The position numbers were made by a program, and so were the translations under genes. Shown piece by piece: positions 7,187-13,132 of a DNA stretch of 15,841 nt (position 1 is its first letter; each line of letters begins with the position of its first letter). The notes beneath the pieces were generated by a model, which had not been told where the DNA came from, made no database searches, and saw only the letters and a list, made by a program, of their open reading frames with translations. The stretch spans positions 1-15,841 of the forward strand of contig JAEZAW010000134.1 in assembly GCA_023430315.1 (NCBI GenBank), given 5' to 3'. The DNA comes from Pseudomonadota bacterium (lineage in GTDB: Bacteria; Pseudomonadota; Alphaproteobacteria; Rhizobiales; Hyphomicrobiaceae).

Positions 7187-7576
7187 ATGACGCGAAAGCT
7201 TCTGACATCCGGATCGAAGTTCGAGGCCGAGATCGGCTACTCGCGCGCGGTCGTCGACGGTGACATGATCTTCGTATCGGGCACCACGGGTTTCGACTAC
7301 GAGAAGATGGAGCTGGCTTCCGGCGTCGTCGCTCAATGCGAGCAGGCGCTGAAGAATGTCGAGGCTGCGCTCAAGCAGGCCGGCGCCTCGATGGCCGACG
7401 TCGTACGCGTGACGTACATCCTGCCGAACCGCGACGATTTCCCAGCCTGTTGGCCGACGCTCAAGAAGTATTTCGGCGATGTTCGTCCTGCTGCGACCAT
7501 GATCCAGGCTGGCCTGCTGGCGCCGGAAATCCTCATCGAGATCGGGGTGACGGCGAAGAGGCGAAGTTCCGGATGA
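7187..7576 (+). CDS. RidA family (YjgF/YER057c/UK114) protein lacking the catalytic arginine
   Basis: A 129-residue RidA-fold protein. Canonical RidA deaminates reactive enamines/imines released by PLP enzymes, using an arginine in the PAR motif. Family features visible are MIFVSGTTGFD, EQALKNVEAALKQAGASMADVVRVTYIL, and RPAATMIQAGLLAPEILIEIGVTA at the end. At the place of the catalytic arginine this protein has Ala103 (P101-A102-A103), so it belongs to one of the Rid subgroups not expected to have imine deaminase activity. A strong GAGGAG site precedes the ATG. It probably shares a transcript with the sulfurtransferase, hinting at a role around sulfur amino-acid metabolism. Fold certain, activity unknown. 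Confidence 0.92.
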   Translation: MTRKLLTSGSKFEAEIGYSRAVVDGDMIFVSGTTGFDYEKMELASGVVAQCEQALKNVEAALKQAGASMADVVRVTYILPNRDDFPACWPTLKKYFGDVRPAATMIQAGLLAPEILIEIGVTAKRRSSG

Positions 7577-7601
7577 TGCATTCCCCGGGCGCAATTCCAG
7601 C

Positions 7602-7632
7602 TTGACCCGGCCCCAGCGGTATCCCTCATAGA
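7602..7632 (+). promoter_or_regulatory. Possible promoter with MerR-type 19-bp spacer
   Basis: TTGACC (7602-7607) and CATAGA (7627-7632) are separated by 19 bp, the over-long spacer typical of promoters remodelled by MerR regulators. It lies 31 bp upstream of the MerR-fusion start codon. The -10 match is modest and no strong dyad is seen in the spacer, so this is a guess at an autoregulated promoter. Confidence 0.25.
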
Positions 7633-7662
7633 ACTGGCGTTCCAACAACGACGAGGTGAGTC

Positions 7663-8742
7663 GTGCACGCTATTGCCAAACTCCTGAATGCCTCCGAGGC
7701 TGCAGCGCAGCTCGGCATCTCCGCCAAAGCGCTCCGCATCTACGAAGAGCGCGGGCTCATTGCACCTGCGCGTACGGCCGCTGGTTGGCGCGCGTACGAT
7801 GACACACACATGGCGCGCGCCGCGGAGATCGTCGCCCTGCGGGCGCTGGGCCTCAGCCTTGGCGAGATCGGGAAGGTGCTCGCTGGCAACGCCGACGTGC
7901 TGCCGCGCGCGCTTGCCGATCACCAAGTCTCACTCGAAACACGCCTTCGCGAGTTGAGTGCCACCGTCGATAAAGTCCGGCGACTGCGCGCGGATCTCAT
8001 GCGCGGCACGCGTCCTTCCATTTCAGAGATCGCCGGTGCCGTGCGCACGCGCCCGCCTCTTGGCGTAGCCTTCGATCTGCCATGGCCGTGGGGCAGTGAG
8101 GCCTTCGCGCTGCATGACATCAAGGCAATCAACTTCATCGTGGGACCGCTCGGCAGCGGCAAGACCCGCCTCGCGATGCGCATTGCGGAAGCCCTACCGA
8201 ACGGGCATTTCATCGGGCTCGAACGATTTGCGGAGAAGGGCGCAGCCGCGGCGCGCATCCGTGACGCCGATCCTGCGTTGGGCTCACGCGTCGAGGAGGC
8301 GCTCACCGCCATCATCGAAGCCGGCGGCAGCAGGTCCGATGCCCTGCTCGCGTCGTTGACCGCGCTCGAGGCGCAGGCAACCGCCAACATCGTGATCGAT
8401 ACACCTGAGCAAGGACTTGATGGCGCGACGCAGGAGGCCCTCATGAGCTACCTGCGGCGGCGCGCTTCCAGGGCCGGGGTGATCTTCCTGGTCGCGCGCT
8501 CGGATGCCATGCTCGACCTGGAATGTGCACGCATCGACGAGGCGATCATCTTCTGCCCCGCAAACCACAGCCCGCCCTTCCTGGTCGCGCCTTATCCCGG
8601 CTCGCCTGGCTACGAAGCTGTCGCAACCTGTCTGGCTTCGCCGGAAGTGCGCACACGCACGGAAGGCGTCATCGCGTGGCGACCGGCGACATCATTGGTC
8701 GACGCCGTCGCCATCGCCCGCAGCGTTCGCGAAGGTCGATGA
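7663..8742 (+). CDS. MerR-family regulator fused to an ABC-like P-loop ATPase domain
   Basis: A 359-residue protein starting at GTG with an excellent GAGGTGAG site; the first 10 residues lead straight into the helix-turn-helix. Residues 10-75 are a MerR winged helix-turn-helix (SEAAAQLGISAKALRIYEERGLI, then AGWRAYDD), and 85-115 a dimerisation helix. Where MerR proteins normally carry an effector domain there is a nucleotide-binding domain: Walker A GPLGSGKT (161-168), and a Walker-B-like stretch NIVIDTPEQGLD (242-253) laid out like the DEPxxxLD/D-loop of ABC ATPases, but with Thr in place of the catalytic Glu. No LSGGQ signature or switch histidine is evident. It may bind ATP as a ligand rather than turn it over. 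Cysteines at 288, 298 and 323 show no metal-binding spacing. Its target genes are not evident; the stop abuts the stop of the convergent emrA-like gene. Confidence 0.88.
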   Translation: MHAIAKLLNASEAAAQLGISAKALRIYEERGLIAPARTAAGWRAYDDTHMARAAEIVALRALGLSLGEIGKVLAGNADVLPRALADHQVSLETRLRELSATVDKVRRLRADLMRGTRPSISEIAGAVRTRPPLGVAFDLPWPWGSEAFALHDIKAINFIVGPLGSGKTRLAMRIAEALPNGHFIGLERFAEKGAAAARIRDADPALGSRVEEALTAIIEAGGSRSDALLASLTALEAQATANIVIDTPEQGLDGATQEALMSYLRRRASRAGVIFLVARSDAMLDLECARIDEAIIFCPANHSPPFLVAPYPGSPGYEAVATCLASPEVRTRTEGVIAWRPATSLVDAVAIARSVREGR

Positions 8743-9828
8743 TTACTTCTCGGCGCGCTTCTCGCGACCGCCCTTATCGGTCGCGGCCGCCGTTCCCCAA
8801 CCGAAGATCTGGCTGAGCTTGCGCTCGCGCTCCGTATCGACGCTGACCGTCGCCGTCATGCCGGCACGGAGCGGAAGCTCGGTGCCGTTCGCCTCGATGC
8901 GAACGCGCACCGGGAGCCGCTGCACGACTTTGACCCAGTTGCCCGAGGCATTCTGCGGCGGCAGGAGCGCAAATTCAGCTCCCGTCGCCGGGCTAATGCT
9001 CTCGACGCGCGCCTTCCAGGTTACGTCCGGGTAGATGTCGAGAATGACCGTCGCCCGCTGGCCGGGACGCACGTGCGTCAGCTCGGTTTCCTTGAAGTTG
9101 GCTTCGACCCAGGGTTCGGTGTCGCTGACGATCGCAAACAGCGGCGTCGCGGCACGGATCTGCTCGCCGGGCAGGAGCTTCGCGTTGACGACGCGGCCGC
9201 TCACCGGCGCCACGATGCGCGTGCGCACGAGTTCGAGGCGGGCGCGGTCGCGTTGGGCCAGCATCTCGCGCACCATGGCGTGCTCTTCGGTCAGCTTCTC
9301 GGGATTGCCGCCGAGCTGGGTCAGAATACGCGCGATCTTCTGCTCGATGACACTCACGCGGGCGCGGGCGACCGTGAGGTTGCTTTCCGCCTCTTCGGCG
9401 CGGAAGGCAAAGCCGACGCCCTTGTCGCTCAGCTGCTTCTGGCGGCCGTGCTGGGCCTCGAAGAAGGCGATCCGGCTCTTGGCCTCGGCAAGCTCCATGT
9501 TGGCCTCGGCATACTCGGCACGGAAGCCCGCGACACGCGAGCGCGTCTGGTCGAGCTCGGCCTCGGCCTTGGCGAGCGCGATGGCATAAGACTCGGGATC
9601 GACGGTCAGAAGGACATCACCGGCTTTGACCTGCTGATGCTCGCGCACGCGGACGTCGACAATACGCCCCGGCACCTCCGAGGAAACCTGGACGATATCG
9701 GCCTTGACGTAGGCATTCTCCGTCGAGACGAAGCGGCCGCTCCACAGCCACCACAGGCCGGCGCCGCCAACGAGGAGCAAGGGCACCACCACAAGCAGAA
9801 TGGGGCGAGTCAAACGCTTGGCTGTCAT
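8743..9828 (-). CDS. HlyD/EmrA-family membrane fusion protein (efflux adaptor)
   Basis: A 361-residue periplasmic adaptor of the EmrA type, which links an inner-membrane major-facilitator pump (EmrB) to an outer-membrane channel. It has a single N-terminal membrane anchor (about 9-29), then ENAYVKADIVQVSSEVPGRI and the first half of the lipoyl domain (45-75), a long helical coiled-coil hairpin (about 80-200), the second lipoyl half (TRIVAPVSGRVVNAKLLPGEQI), and a beta-barrel domain with FKETELTHVRPGQRATV. The C-terminus is charged (DKGGREKRAEK). The start ATG overlaps the marR stop codon by 4 bp (ATGA), so translation is coupled. No emrB-like gene follows within the window: the next gene downstream is convergent. 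Confidence 0.94.
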   Translation of the reverse strand: MTAKRLTRPILLVVVPLLLVGGAGLWWLWSGRFVSTENAYVKADIVQVSSEVPGRIVDVRVREHQQVKAGDVLLTVDPESYAIALAKAEAELDQTRSRVAGFRAEYAEANMELAEAKSRIAFFEAQHGRQKQLSDKGVGFAFRAEEAESNLTVARARVSVIEQKIARILTQLGGNPEKLTEEHAMVREMLAQRDRARLELVRTRIVAPVSGRVVNAKLLPGEQIRAATPLFAIVSDTEPWVEANFKETELTHVRPGQRATVILDIYPDVTWKARVESISPATGAEFALLPPQNASGNWVKVVQRLPVRVRIEANGTELPLRAGMTATVSVDTERERKLSQIFGWGTAAATDKGGREKRAEK

Positions 9829-10352
9829 GGTCTTACCGCTCGTGTTGAGGCCGCGACATCGTCGTCGGCGTCCTCGATGCCATCAAATTCCGAAGAAGAA
9901 TCTGCGCGCGGGTCGGAGGCCGCGAGTATCATAAGCTGCGCCTTCACTTTGCTCATCAGCCCGACCAGGCGCGACTGCTCGGCCGGCGTCAGACCCGCAA
10001 GCGCGTCGCGGACAGTTGTATCGGCGAGGGGCGCGATCGCGGCGTGCAACCGTGCGCCGAGTTCGGTCAGGTAGATCCGGTTGACCCGGCGATCGCTCGG
10101 CTCGGCGCGCCGCTCGACCCAGTTCTTTTCCTCGAGCCGGTCGACAATGCGCCCCGCCGGTGCCTTCTCGATTTCCATCATGTCGGCGAGCTCGGACTGG
10201 CTCACGCCCGGGCGCCGGTGGATGCGGGTCAGCGCCAGCCATTGCGCACGCGTCAGCCCCACCTCCCGCACCCGGCGCGCGAAGACCGTGCGCAGCAGAC
10301 GGGCGGTATCCGCTGTCAGCCAGCCGAATTGCAGGTGATCCCTATCGGGCAC
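9825..10352 (-). CDS. MarR-family transcriptional regulator of the efflux operon
   Basis: A 175-residue MarR-type winged-helix dimer. Visible are the helix-turn-helix (LTRAQWLALTRIHRRPGVSQ, then SELADMMEIEKAPAGRIVDRLEEKNWV) and the wing (RRAEPSDRRVNRIYLTELG) with the conserved DRR at 87-89. After the last dimerisation helix there is an acidic, disordered tail of about 30 residues. The start is GTG at 10352, preceded at 9 bp by GGGGAGG. It is the first gene of a marR-emrA unit. MarR proteins of such operons typically repress their own promoter and are released by small phenolic or lipophilic ligands; palindromes over the promoter upstream support autoregulation. Confidence 0.93.
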   Translation of the reverse strand: MPDRDHLQFGWLTADTARLLRTVFARRVREVGLTRAQWLALTRIHRRPGVSQSELADMMEIEKAPAGRIVDRLEEKNWVERRAEPSDRRVNRIYLTELGARLHAAIAPLADTTVRDALAGLTPAEQSRLVGLMSKVKAQLMILAASDPRADSSSEFDGIEDADDDVAASTRAVRP

Positions 10353-10372
10353 TTGGCGCTGCCTCCCCAGGC

Positions 10373-10395
10373 ATAATAGTAATTGCGGTTATTAT
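10373..10395. promoter_or_regulatory. Candidate MarR operator over the -10 box
   Basis: ATAATA (10373-10378) and TATTAT (10390-10395) form an inverted repeat with 11 bp between the arms, spanning the -10 element and expected start of the marR transcript. Size and position fit a MarR-type operator, but the arms are AT-only and partly reflect the promoter itself. Confidence 0.4.
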
Positions 10396-10416
10396 CACCC
10401 GGGTCACGGTCGTCAA
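10389..10416 (-). promoter_or_regulatory. Sigma-70-type promoter of the marR-emrA operon
   Basis: On the minus strand a TTGACG -35 box (10416-10411) and a TAATAA -10 box (10394-10389) are separated by 16 bp. Transcription would start about 30 nt before the marR GTG codon, leaving room for the GGGGAGG ribosome-binding site. Both boxes are close to consensus and the AT-rich -10 stands out in a GC-rich background. Confidence 0.6.
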
Positions 10417-10425
10417 GTTAACGAC
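10409..10425. promoter_or_regulatory. Candidate MarR operator over the -35 box
   Basis: GTCGTCAAGTTAACGAC is a 17-bp palindrome with an odd centre: seven of eight base pairs match (one C/A mismatch). It overlaps the -35 box of the marR promoter. MarR dimers typically bind 16-20 bp imperfect palindromes in this position, so this is the best operator candidate here. Confidence 0.5.
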
Positions 10426-10509
10426 GCAGCATATGAGCAATGCAGACCCTGCCGCCTTCCGTTGAAGCCGACACGGTCCCCCAGGGCCATAGCTTGCCGC
10501 TGCCATGAG
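10426..10509. other. Spacer between marR promoter and the palindromic repeat pair
   Basis: No gene, promoter or repeat was recognised in these 84 bases. Together with the flanking operator region and stem-loops, it makes up the longest gene-free stretch of the window (10353-10708). Confidence 0.4.
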
Positions 10510-10586
10510 CTAAAGCGTCGGACCTTAAATGCGACCCACGCCTGGTCCGGTCTCAAAGTCGCATTTAAGGTCCAAAGACGCTTTAG
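10510..10586 (-). repeat. Long palindromic repeat, unit 1 (inverted relative to unit 2)
   Basis: Outer arms CTAAAGCGTC (10510-10519) and GACGCTTTAG (10577-10586), inner arms GGACCTTAAATGCGAC (10520-10535) and GTCGCATTTAAGGTCC (10558-10573): 26 perfect base pairs, interrupted only by a three-base AAA bulge on the right arm (10574-10576), with a 22-nt loop. Read on the minus strand, the bulge becomes TTT on the left arm, exactly as in unit 2, which is why unit 1 is placed on the minus strand. No T-run follows, so it is not an ordinary terminator. Confidence 0.9.
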
Positions 10587-10598
10587 AGACATTGTGTT

Positions 10599-10674
10599 CT
10601 AAAGCAACTTTGGACTTGAAATTCACTCCCCGCCTAGCCGTGAATTGAGGTGAATTTCAAGTCCGTTGCTTTAG
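10599..10674 (+). repeat. Long palindromic repeat, unit 2
   Basis: Outer arms CTAAAGCAAC (10599-10608) and GTTGCTTTAG (10665-10674), inner arms GGACTTGAAATTCAC (10612-10626) and GTGAATTTCAAGTCC (10650-10664): 25 perfect base pairs, with a TTT bulge on the left arm (10609-10611) and a 23-nt loop. It shares ends and layout with unit 1 but differs at several arm positions, always with the compensating change on the other arm. It lies 12 nt from unit 1 and ends 34 nt before the thiolase start codon. Confidence 0.9.
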
Positions 10675-10708
10675 TGTTTACCCAACGCAAAATCAGAGGA
10701 GACGCCCA

Positions 10709-11893
10709 ATGGCCGATGCCGTCATCGTTTCGACTGCCCGCACCCCGATCGGGCGGGCCTACCGCGGCGCCTTCAACAACCTCCATGGGGCCAGCATGGG
10801 CGGCCACGTCGTGGCGGAGGCCGTAAAGCGTGCCGGTGTGGCGCCCGACGACGTCTCCGACGTGATGATGGGCTGCGCCATGCTCGAGGGCGCGACCGGC
10901 GGCAACATCGCGCGCCAGATCGCCATCCGCGCGGGATTGCCGGTCTCGGTTGCCGGCGTGACGGTCAACCGCTTCTGCTCATCGGGGCTCCAGACGATCG
11001 CCATGGCCGCCCAGCGCGTGCGCTCGGACGATGCCGGCATCATCGTCGCGGGCGGTCTCGAATCCATCAGCCTCGTGCAGAATGAGAACGCCAACAAATT
11101 CCGCACCCGCGACGAATGGATCGTGGAGCACAAGCCCGAACTCTACTGGTCCATGATCCAGACGGCCGACAACGTGGCGAAGCGTTATGGCATCAGCCGC
11201 GAGGCCCAGGACGAGTATGCCCTCGAGAGCCAGCGCCGCACGGCTGCCGCTCAACAGGCCGGCAAATTCAATGCCGAGATCGTGCCGCTGCCGGCCGAGA
11301 AGATCATCTACGACAAGGAAGGCAAGGCCGTCGGCACGGAGATGGTCACGCTGACGCGCGACGAGGGCAACCGGCCCGACACGAACATGGAAGGTCTCGC
11401 CAAGCTCAAGCCCGTCATGGGCGAGGGCAACTTCATCACGGCCGGCAATGCGAGCCAGCTTTCCGATGGCGCGTCTGCCACCGTCGTCATGAGCGACAAG
11501 GAAGCGCAGAAGCGCGGGCTGAAGCCGCTCGGCATCTACCGCGGCTTCGAGGTCGTCGGCTGCGAGCCCGATGAAATGGGTATCGGACCCATATTCGCGG
11601 TGCCGAAGCTTCTCAAGAAGCACGGCCTCAAAGTCGAGGACATCGGCATCTGGGAGCTGAACGAAGCCTTCGCGGTGCAGGTCATCTACTGCCGCGACAA
11701 GCTCGGTATTCCCTGGGAGCGCCTCAACGTGGATGGTGGCGCCGTCTCAATCGGACATCCCTACGGCATGAGCGGCGCGCGGCTGACGGGACACGCGCTC
11801 ATCGAAGGTAAGCGCCGCGGCGACAAGTACGCGGTCGTGACCATGTGCATCGGCGGCGGCCAGGGTGCGGCCGGTCTCTTCGAGATCGTCTGA
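10709..11893 (+). CDS. Thiolase family acetyl-CoA acyltransferase
   Basis: A 394-residue thiolase. It catalyses either thiolytic cleavage of 3-ketoacyl-CoA (beta-oxidation) or condensation of acyl-CoAs. All catalytic residues are present at family-typical positions: Cys90 in VNRFCSSGLQ (acyl acceptor), His350 in GGAVSIGHPYGMSGAR, and Cys380 in MCIGGGQGA. NEAFA is also present. The longer degradative type (FadA/FadI-like) is suggested by NRFCSSG in place of the biosynthetic NxxCGSG, so 3-ketoacyl-CoA thiolase is more likely than PhaA acetoacetyl-CoA thiolase, but no fadB is adjacent. GAGGAG lies 7 bp before the ATG. It heads a same-strand run; the leader contains or directly follows the palindromic repeat pair. 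Confidence 0.94.
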   Translation: MADAVIVSTARTPIGRAYRGAFNNLHGASMGGHVVAEAVKRAGVAPDDVSDVMMGCAMLEGATGGNIARQIAIRAGLPVSVAGVTVNRFCSSGLQTIAMAAQRVRSDDAGIIVAGGLESISLVQNENANKFRTRDEWIVEHKPELYWSMIQTADNVAKRYGISREAQDEYALESQRRTAAAQQAGKFNAEIVPLPAEKIIYDKEGKAVGTEMVTLTRDEGNRPDTNMEGLAKLKPVMGEGNFITAGNASQLSDGASATVVMSDKEAQKRGLKPLGIYRGFEVVGCEPDEMGIGPIFAVPKLLKKHGLKVEDIGIWELNEAFAVQVIYCRDKLGIPWERLNVDGGAVSIGHPYGMSGARLTGHALIEGKRRGDKYAVVTMCIGGGQGAAGLFEIV

Positions 11894-11906
11894 GGCGGGG
11901 CGACCG

Positions 11907-12551
11907 ATGTCTCTCACCACGCCCGGCTACCTGCACCGCGGTCTCGACGAGCTCTTCCGCATGGCGCGCGAGGATCCGCTGACGCCGCGATGCACGCGCT
12001 TCTTCTTCGTGCGCCACGGCGAGACGGACGGCAATCACGCGCGCATCTTCCAGGCGGCCGAGCAGCCGCTCAATGCGCGCGGACTGGCCCAGGCCGAGGC
12101 CGCGTCAGAGGCTCTCAAGGGCGAGCGCATCGAGCGCATTGTCTCGAGCACCATGCCGCGCGCGTGGGTCACTGCCGAGATGGTCGGGCGCCCGCACAGC
12201 GTTGCACCCGAGCCCGAGGATGGCCTGCGCGAGCGCTGGTTCGGCGACCTCGTCGGCACATCCTCGGCCGATCATGACTGGCGGGATGCGCCGCCGAACG
12301 GCGAGGCGCTCGATTTCTTCGTGCGGCGCGCGCGCCAGGGCATCGAGCGTGGGCTCAACCTTGCCGACACCAAGCATTCGACGCTGGTGGCGCATGGTGG
12401 CATTCTGTATGTGCTCGGACCGGCGCTTGGCATCGATCTCGAAACGCACCACCTTGCCAATGCGACGCCTCTCCTGTTCGAGCGCAACGGGACGAAGTGG
12501 CGTGCACGTCGCCTCGCTGATATCGGTGCGGATAGCGATAACGTTTCCTGA
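11907..12551 (+). CDS. Histidine phosphatase superfamily protein (phosphoglycerate mutase-like)
   Basis: A 214-residue member of the histidine phosphatase clan. The catalytic motif FFVRHGETDGN has the phospho-accepting His37 (R36-H37-G38-E39); SSTMPRAWVTAE supplies the second arginine (Arg85), ERWFGDLVG the acidic proton donor (Glu109), and LVAHGG the second histidine (His163). The family includes phosphoglycerate mutases, alpha-ribazole phosphatase and broad phosphatases; substrate cannot be decided. The start at 11907 is 13 bp after the thiolase stop, behind GGCGGGG; an in-frame ATG at 11865 would overlap the thiolase gene and adds non-family residues. The tight spacing suggests co-transcription with the thiolase. 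Confidence 0.88.
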   Translation: MSLTTPGYLHRGLDELFRMAREDPLTPRCTRFFFVRHGETDGNHARIFQAAEQPLNARGLAQAEAASEALKGERIERIVSSTMPRAWVTAEMVGRPHSVAPEPEDGLRERWFGDLVGTSSADHDWRDAPPNGEALDFFVRRARQGIERGLNLADTKHSTLVAHGGILYVLGPALGIDLETHHLANATPLLFERNGTKWRARRLADIGADSDNVS

Positions 12552-12563
12552 AGGCAGGCAGCC

Positions 12564-13073
12564 ATGGATATCACCGGCGAGTACACCATCAACGCCCCCC
12601 GCGAAGTCGTCTGGCACGCGCTCAACGATCCCGAGGTACTGAAGCGGACCATCCCCGGCTGCAAGGAGCTGGAGCAGCGCTCGCCGACTGACCTCGCCGC
12701 CAAGGTCTCGCTCAAGATCGGGCCGATCTCGGCGACCTTCAACGGCAACGTGACGCTCGAGAACCTCGATCCGCCGTCGTCCTACGACATCGTCGGCCAG
12801 GGCCAGGGTGGCGCTGCCGGTTTCGCCAAAGGTCGCGCGCGCGTCGAGCTCACTGAGATCGATGCCGATACGACGAAGCTCTCGTACAATGCGAAGGCGG
12901 AAGTGGGTGGAAAGCTTGCGACGCTCGGCGGGCGCCTCATACAGGCAACGTCGAACAAGCTTGCCGGCGAATTCTTCGGCGCCTTCGCCAAAGAGCTGAA
13001 CGGCGAGAGCGAGGAAGCTGCCGCCCCCGAGGAGAAGAAGAGCCGCTGGACGAAGTGGCTGCGCCGCGGCTGA
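12564..13073 (+). CDS. CoxG-family SRPBCC protein (carbon monoxide dehydrogenase subunit G-like)
   Basis: A 169-residue protein of the CoxG branch of the SRPBCC (START-like) fold, a lipid- or quinone-sized hydrophobic cavity. Typical sequence: MDITGEYTINAPREVVWHAL, DPEVLKRTIPGCKELEQ, KIGPISATFNG, and GKLATLGGRLIQATSNKLAGEFF. An acidic linker (ESEEAAAPEE) leads to a basic-aromatic tail (KKSRWTKWLRRG) that could dock on the membrane. In CO-oxidisers CoxG helps attach CO dehydrogenase to the membrane, and relatives are linked to other molybdenum hydroxylases. No coxMSL genes lie in the window, so the partner is unknown. It starts 12 bp after the phosphatase gene, behind an AAGGCAGGC site. Confidence 0.92.
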   Translation: MDITGEYTINAPREVVWHALNDPEVLKRTIPGCKELEQRSPTDLAAKVSLKIGPISATFNGNVTLENLDPPSSYDIVGQGQGGAAGFAKGRARVELTEIDADTTKLSYNAKAEVGGKLATLGGRLIQATSNKLAGEFFGAFAKELNGESEEAAAPEEKKSRWTKWLRRG

Positions 13074-13101
13074 TCAGTCACCGCGTCGGGCCTTCACCCC
13101 A

Positions 13102-13125
13102 TCCCGCGCACCGCTTGGTGCGGGA
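13102..13125 (+). promoter_or_regulatory. Hairpin overlapping the tilS ribosome-binding site
   Basis: TCCC plus GCACC on the left pairs with GGTGC plus GGGA on the right (nine base pairs with a two-base bulge and a GCTT loop). The right-hand GGGA is the beginning of GGGAGTGAG, the presumed ribosome-binding site of tilS. It may dampen tilS translation or be an incidental structure after the coxG-like gene; no T-run follows. Confidence 0.3.
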
Positions 13126-13132
13126 GTGAGAC

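Noticed and set aside
9073..10074. 333-residue plus-strand open frame
   Set aside because: It runs antisense across the adaptor and marR genes, has no recognisable domain and no ribosome-binding site; it results from the high GC content.
10510..10674. Stem-loop pair as a pair of intrinsic terminators
   Set aside because: Neither stem is followed by a T-run, the loops are over 20 nt, and the pair lies far from the 3' end of any gene; the shared inverted architecture fits a repeat family better.
10510..10674. Stem-loop pair as a CRISPR array or IS terminal repeats
   Set aside because: There are only two units, no uniform spacers, and no transposase or cas gene between or beside them.
12564..13073. 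CO-oxidation (cox) gene cluster
   Set aside because: Only a CoxG-like gene is present; no large, medium or small CO dehydrogenase subunit gene is in the window.
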